Source: Schoenoplectus triqueter
Taxonomy: Eukaryota > Streptophyta > Magnoliopsida > Poales > Cyperaceae
Reading direction: 5' to 3'
Assembly: GCA_964058805.1 (NCBI GenBank)
Contig: CAXKVV010000718.1
Coordinates: 1 to 40,562, forward strand
Length of the DNA: 40,562 nucleotides
Shown piece by piece: positions 38,181 through 40,562 of the stretch (the first letter of the stretch is position 1; every line of letters starts with the position of its first letter). A program made the translations under genes and the position numbers. The notes beneath the pieces were generated by a model. That model was not told the DNA's origin, ran no database searches, and saw only the letters and a program-made list of their open reading frames with translations.

Positions 38181-40186
38181 CGAACGACTTGTTTAAACGT
38201 CTGTTTTTAATGCATTCCATTTATGTTTTATGCAAAACTAGTGTCATGTTAATGTATTAGTTAGAAAATCTTATAATAGATATAATTTGGATTATTTATA
38301 TTAATTTGCACGAATTTATGCGTAGTTGTGTGGCAAAAAATTATTGAAAACGCAAACAACCTGTTTAAACAGCGGTTTTTAGTACATTTTATTTGAGTTT
38401 CGTGCAAAATTAGTATAGTAGAATGTTCATATTTGATTTATCAGTTAAAATTTTTTATAATAGACGTAACTATGAGTATTTATATGAATTGTCAAGAATT
38501 TATATGCAGTTATGAGTCCAAAAATGATGAAAAACCCAAACAACTTGCTTAAACAGCAGATTGTAATGCATCAAAATTAAGTTTGAAGAGAAATTAGCGC
38601 CGTAGAATATTCATATCAAAATGTTAATTGAAAAATCTCACAATAGACATAATTAGGGGTATTTATACTAATTTTCACGAATTTATTCGTAGTTTTGTGG
38701 CAAAAAATGATGAAAAAAACTCAAACGGCTCGTTTAAAAAACAGTTTTTTTTATGCGTTCTTATTAATTTGTGCAAAATTAGTGTGGTGGAATATTCATA
38801 CCGACATATTAGCTGGCAAATCTTATAATAGAGATAATTATGAGTTCTTTTATGGATTTTCATGAAATTTATGTGTACTTATGAGGTCAGAAATGATGGA
38901 AATCTCAAAACAACATGATGAAACAGTAGTTTGTAATGCATCTGAACAAAGATTTATACAAAAATAGCATCTAAGAATGTTCATATGGAAATGCTAATTG
39001 AAAAATCATATAATAGACATAATGTGGAGTATTTCTATTAATTTTCATCAATTTATGCATAGTTACGTGGCCAAAAATCATGACAAACTCAAACAACTTG
39101 CTTAAACAGCAGTTTTTAGTGAATTCTAATTATGCTTTGTGTAAAATTAGTGTCGTAAACTGTTCATATCGAAATGTTAATTTCAAAATCAAACAATGGA
39201 CATCATTATGATTATTTATGTAAGTTTTCATGAATTTATTTGCAGTTACGAGGCCAAAAATGATGATAAACTCAAACAATTTGTTTAAACAACAGTTTGT
39301 ATTGCATGAAAATTAAGTTTCGTAAAATATTGGCGTGGGGGAATATCCGTATTGATGTATTGATTTGAAAATCTTATAATAGACATAATTGAGAACGTCT
39401 ATATTTATTTGCACGAATTTATGTGTGGTTATGAGGCCAAAAATGATGAAAAACTCAAACAACTTGCTTAAACAGCAGGTTTTAATTCATTCTAATTATG
39501 TTCCGTGAAAATTTAGTGTCGTAGAATATTTATATTGATGTGTGGATTCAAATATATTATAGTAGACATAATTTGTAGTATCTATATTAATTTGAACGAA
39601 TTTATGCGCAGGTATGAGGCAAAAAGTGACGAAAAACCCAAACAACTTGTTTAAACAGCAGTTTGTAATGCATCCAAATTATGTTTTTTGAAAAATTGGT
39701 GTCGTAGAATATATAAAATGATTTATTAATTAGAAAATCTTATTATACACATAACGATGAGTATTTGTATTAATTTTCACAAACTTATGCGAAGCTATGT
39801 GGCCGGAAATTATGAAAAGCTCAAATAACTTGTTTAGAAAGCTGTTTTCAGTGAATTCTAATTATGTTTTGTGCGAATTTAGTGTCGGAGGATATTTATA
39901 TTGATGTATCGGTTGGAAAATATTATTGCACACATAATTTGGAGTATTTGTATTAATTTGCACGAATTTATGCTTGGTTATGAGTTCCGAACTGATGAAA
40001 AAGTCAAAAAACTTATTTAAACCGTAGTTTGTAATGCACCCGAATTATGTCCTGCACGAAAATAGCGTCGTAGAACGTTCATATCGAAATATTAATCGGA
40101 GCTCTTAAAATAGACATAATTTAGAGTATTTATCTTAATTTGCACGAATTTATTCAAAGTTATGCGGCAAAAAATTATGAAAACCT
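38181..40186. repeat. HOR unit u18
   Basis: 2006 bp; D runs A7 and T8, as in u13. Shares the rare A at 38952 and the C at 39549 with u13, then switches: C at 39630 and G at 39928 are unlike u13 and like u14-u16. Private T at 39366 and C at 40134. Confidence 0.95.
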
Positions 40187-40562
40187 CGAACGACTTGTTT
40201 AAACGTCTGTTTTTAATGCATTCCATTTATGTTTTATGCAAAACTAGTGTCATGTTAATGTATTAGTTAGAAAATCTTATAATAGATATAATTTGGATTA
40301 TTTATATTAATTTGCACGAATTTATGCGTAGTTGTGTGGCAAAAAATTATTGAAAACGCAAACAACCTGTTTAAACAGCGGTTTTTAGTACATTTTATTT
40401 GAGTTTCGTGCAAAATTAGAATAGTAGAATGTTCATATTTGATTTATCAGTTAAAATTTTTTATAATAGACGTAACTATGAGTATTTATATGAATTGTCA
40501 AGAATTTATATGCAGTTATGAGTCCAAAAATGATGAAAAACCCAAACAACTTGCTTAAACAG
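40187..40562. repeat. Partial HOR at the right edge (end of A, B, start of C)
   Basis: 376 bp in register with the preceding units, ending inside the box of monomer C. The AATTAGAATAG form at about 40418 matches u1 and not u2-u18. The array clearly continues beyond the window. Confidence 0.93.

Larger units (their letters stand above)
30155..39581. repeat. Five-HOR block, copy 2 (u14 to most of u18)
   Basis: The second copy carries the shared rare variants at 34462, 36407 and 38952 plus its own private changes (33236, 33279, 35299, 39366). This indicates a real duplication followed by mutation. Agreement with copy 1 is lost between 39549 and 39630. Confidence 0.85.
2485..40562. repeat. Satellite array: about 183-bp monomers in 11-mer higher-order repeats of about 2006 bp
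   Basis: The whole region is head-to-tail tandem repeat in one orientation, about 210 monomers, continuing beyond the right edge. Monomers share a box like CAAACAACTTGTTTAAACAG and a segment like CACGAATTTATGCG, with AATAGACATAATT-type sequence between boxes. Box-to-box spacing in the first full unit is 172, 184, 184, 185, 184, 183, 182, 184, 183, 183 and 182 bp, summing to 2006. Monomer types differ clearly from each other, but each type recurs almost unchanged every 2005-2007 bp. Monomer length near one nucleosome repeat and HOR organisation are common for centromeric satellites (known from human alpha satellite and plant 150-180 bp satellites). The chromosomal location here is inferred, not shown. 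The exact left edge is fuzzy (about 2479-2490). Confidence 0.97.

Noticed and set aside
2485..40562. CRISPR array or prokaryotic repeat
   Set aside because: Repeats are contiguous with no unique spacers, the monomer is about 183 bp, and the neighbouring gene is a spliced plant gene.
2485..40562. Assembly artefact producing the array
   Set aside because: Units carry distinct private variants and ordered rare shared variants, and the edge unit differs in structure, which simple copy errors would not give. The exact copy number still depends on the reads.
2485..40562. CENP-B-box-like protein-binding site
   Set aside because: I found no convincing match to the mammalian 17-bp box in the monomers by eye. 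CACGAATTTATGCG-like sequence is not close enough to claim.

Overview
The window is nuclear DNA of a flowering plant. It has two parts that meet abruptly near base 2485: the end of a low-copy genomic region holding one complete four-exon gene, and a very regular satellite DNA array that runs off the right edge. The plant assignment rests on the gene: a type II membrane protein of the plant nucleotide-diphospho-sugar transferase family (Pfam Nucleotid_trans, CAZy GT77-like), with short AT-rich introns and canonical GT-AG junctions. I cannot name the species.

Bases 1-2484: a plus-strand gene with coding exons 39-365, 783-991, 1217-1376 and 1486-1950. They join in frame to a predicted 386-residue Golgi-type glycosyltransferase. 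The reading frame is intact, but the first aspartate of the expected DxD metal/nucleotide-sugar motif is encoded as glycine, and a stretch near the C-terminus looks shortened, so the product may be inactive or altered. A candidate AATAAA signal at 2457-2462 lies about 20 bp before the satellite.

Bases 2485-40562: about 38 kb of AT-rich tandem repeat (27% GC in a sampled 60 bp). The monomer is 182-185 bp. Eleven distinguishable monomers (called A-K here) form a higher-order repeat (HOR) of 2005-2007 bp. There are 18 complete HORs (u1-u18), nearly identical to each other, plus a partial one at the right edge. Next to the gene lies a shorter, more diverged unit (HOR0) that lacks monomers G and H. 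It also keeps 11 bp that are missing from monomer B in every later HOR, so it looks like an older, unhomogenised edge.

Within the HOR, monomers alternate between two types, X (GYGGC before the central box) and Y (GAGKYC before it, GTAATGCAT after). H is a Y/X hybrid, and the only X-X junction (A-B) is where the 11 bp are missing. On top of this, five consecutive HORs (u9-u13) are repeated as u14-u18 at exactly 10,032 bp spacing, shown by shared rare variants. The nucleosome-scale monomer and HOR structure suggest centromeric, pericentromeric or knob/subtelomeric heterochromatin; the sequence alone cannot say which. I see no credible protein-coding gene, tRNA, rRNA, CRISPR array or transposon in the satellite.
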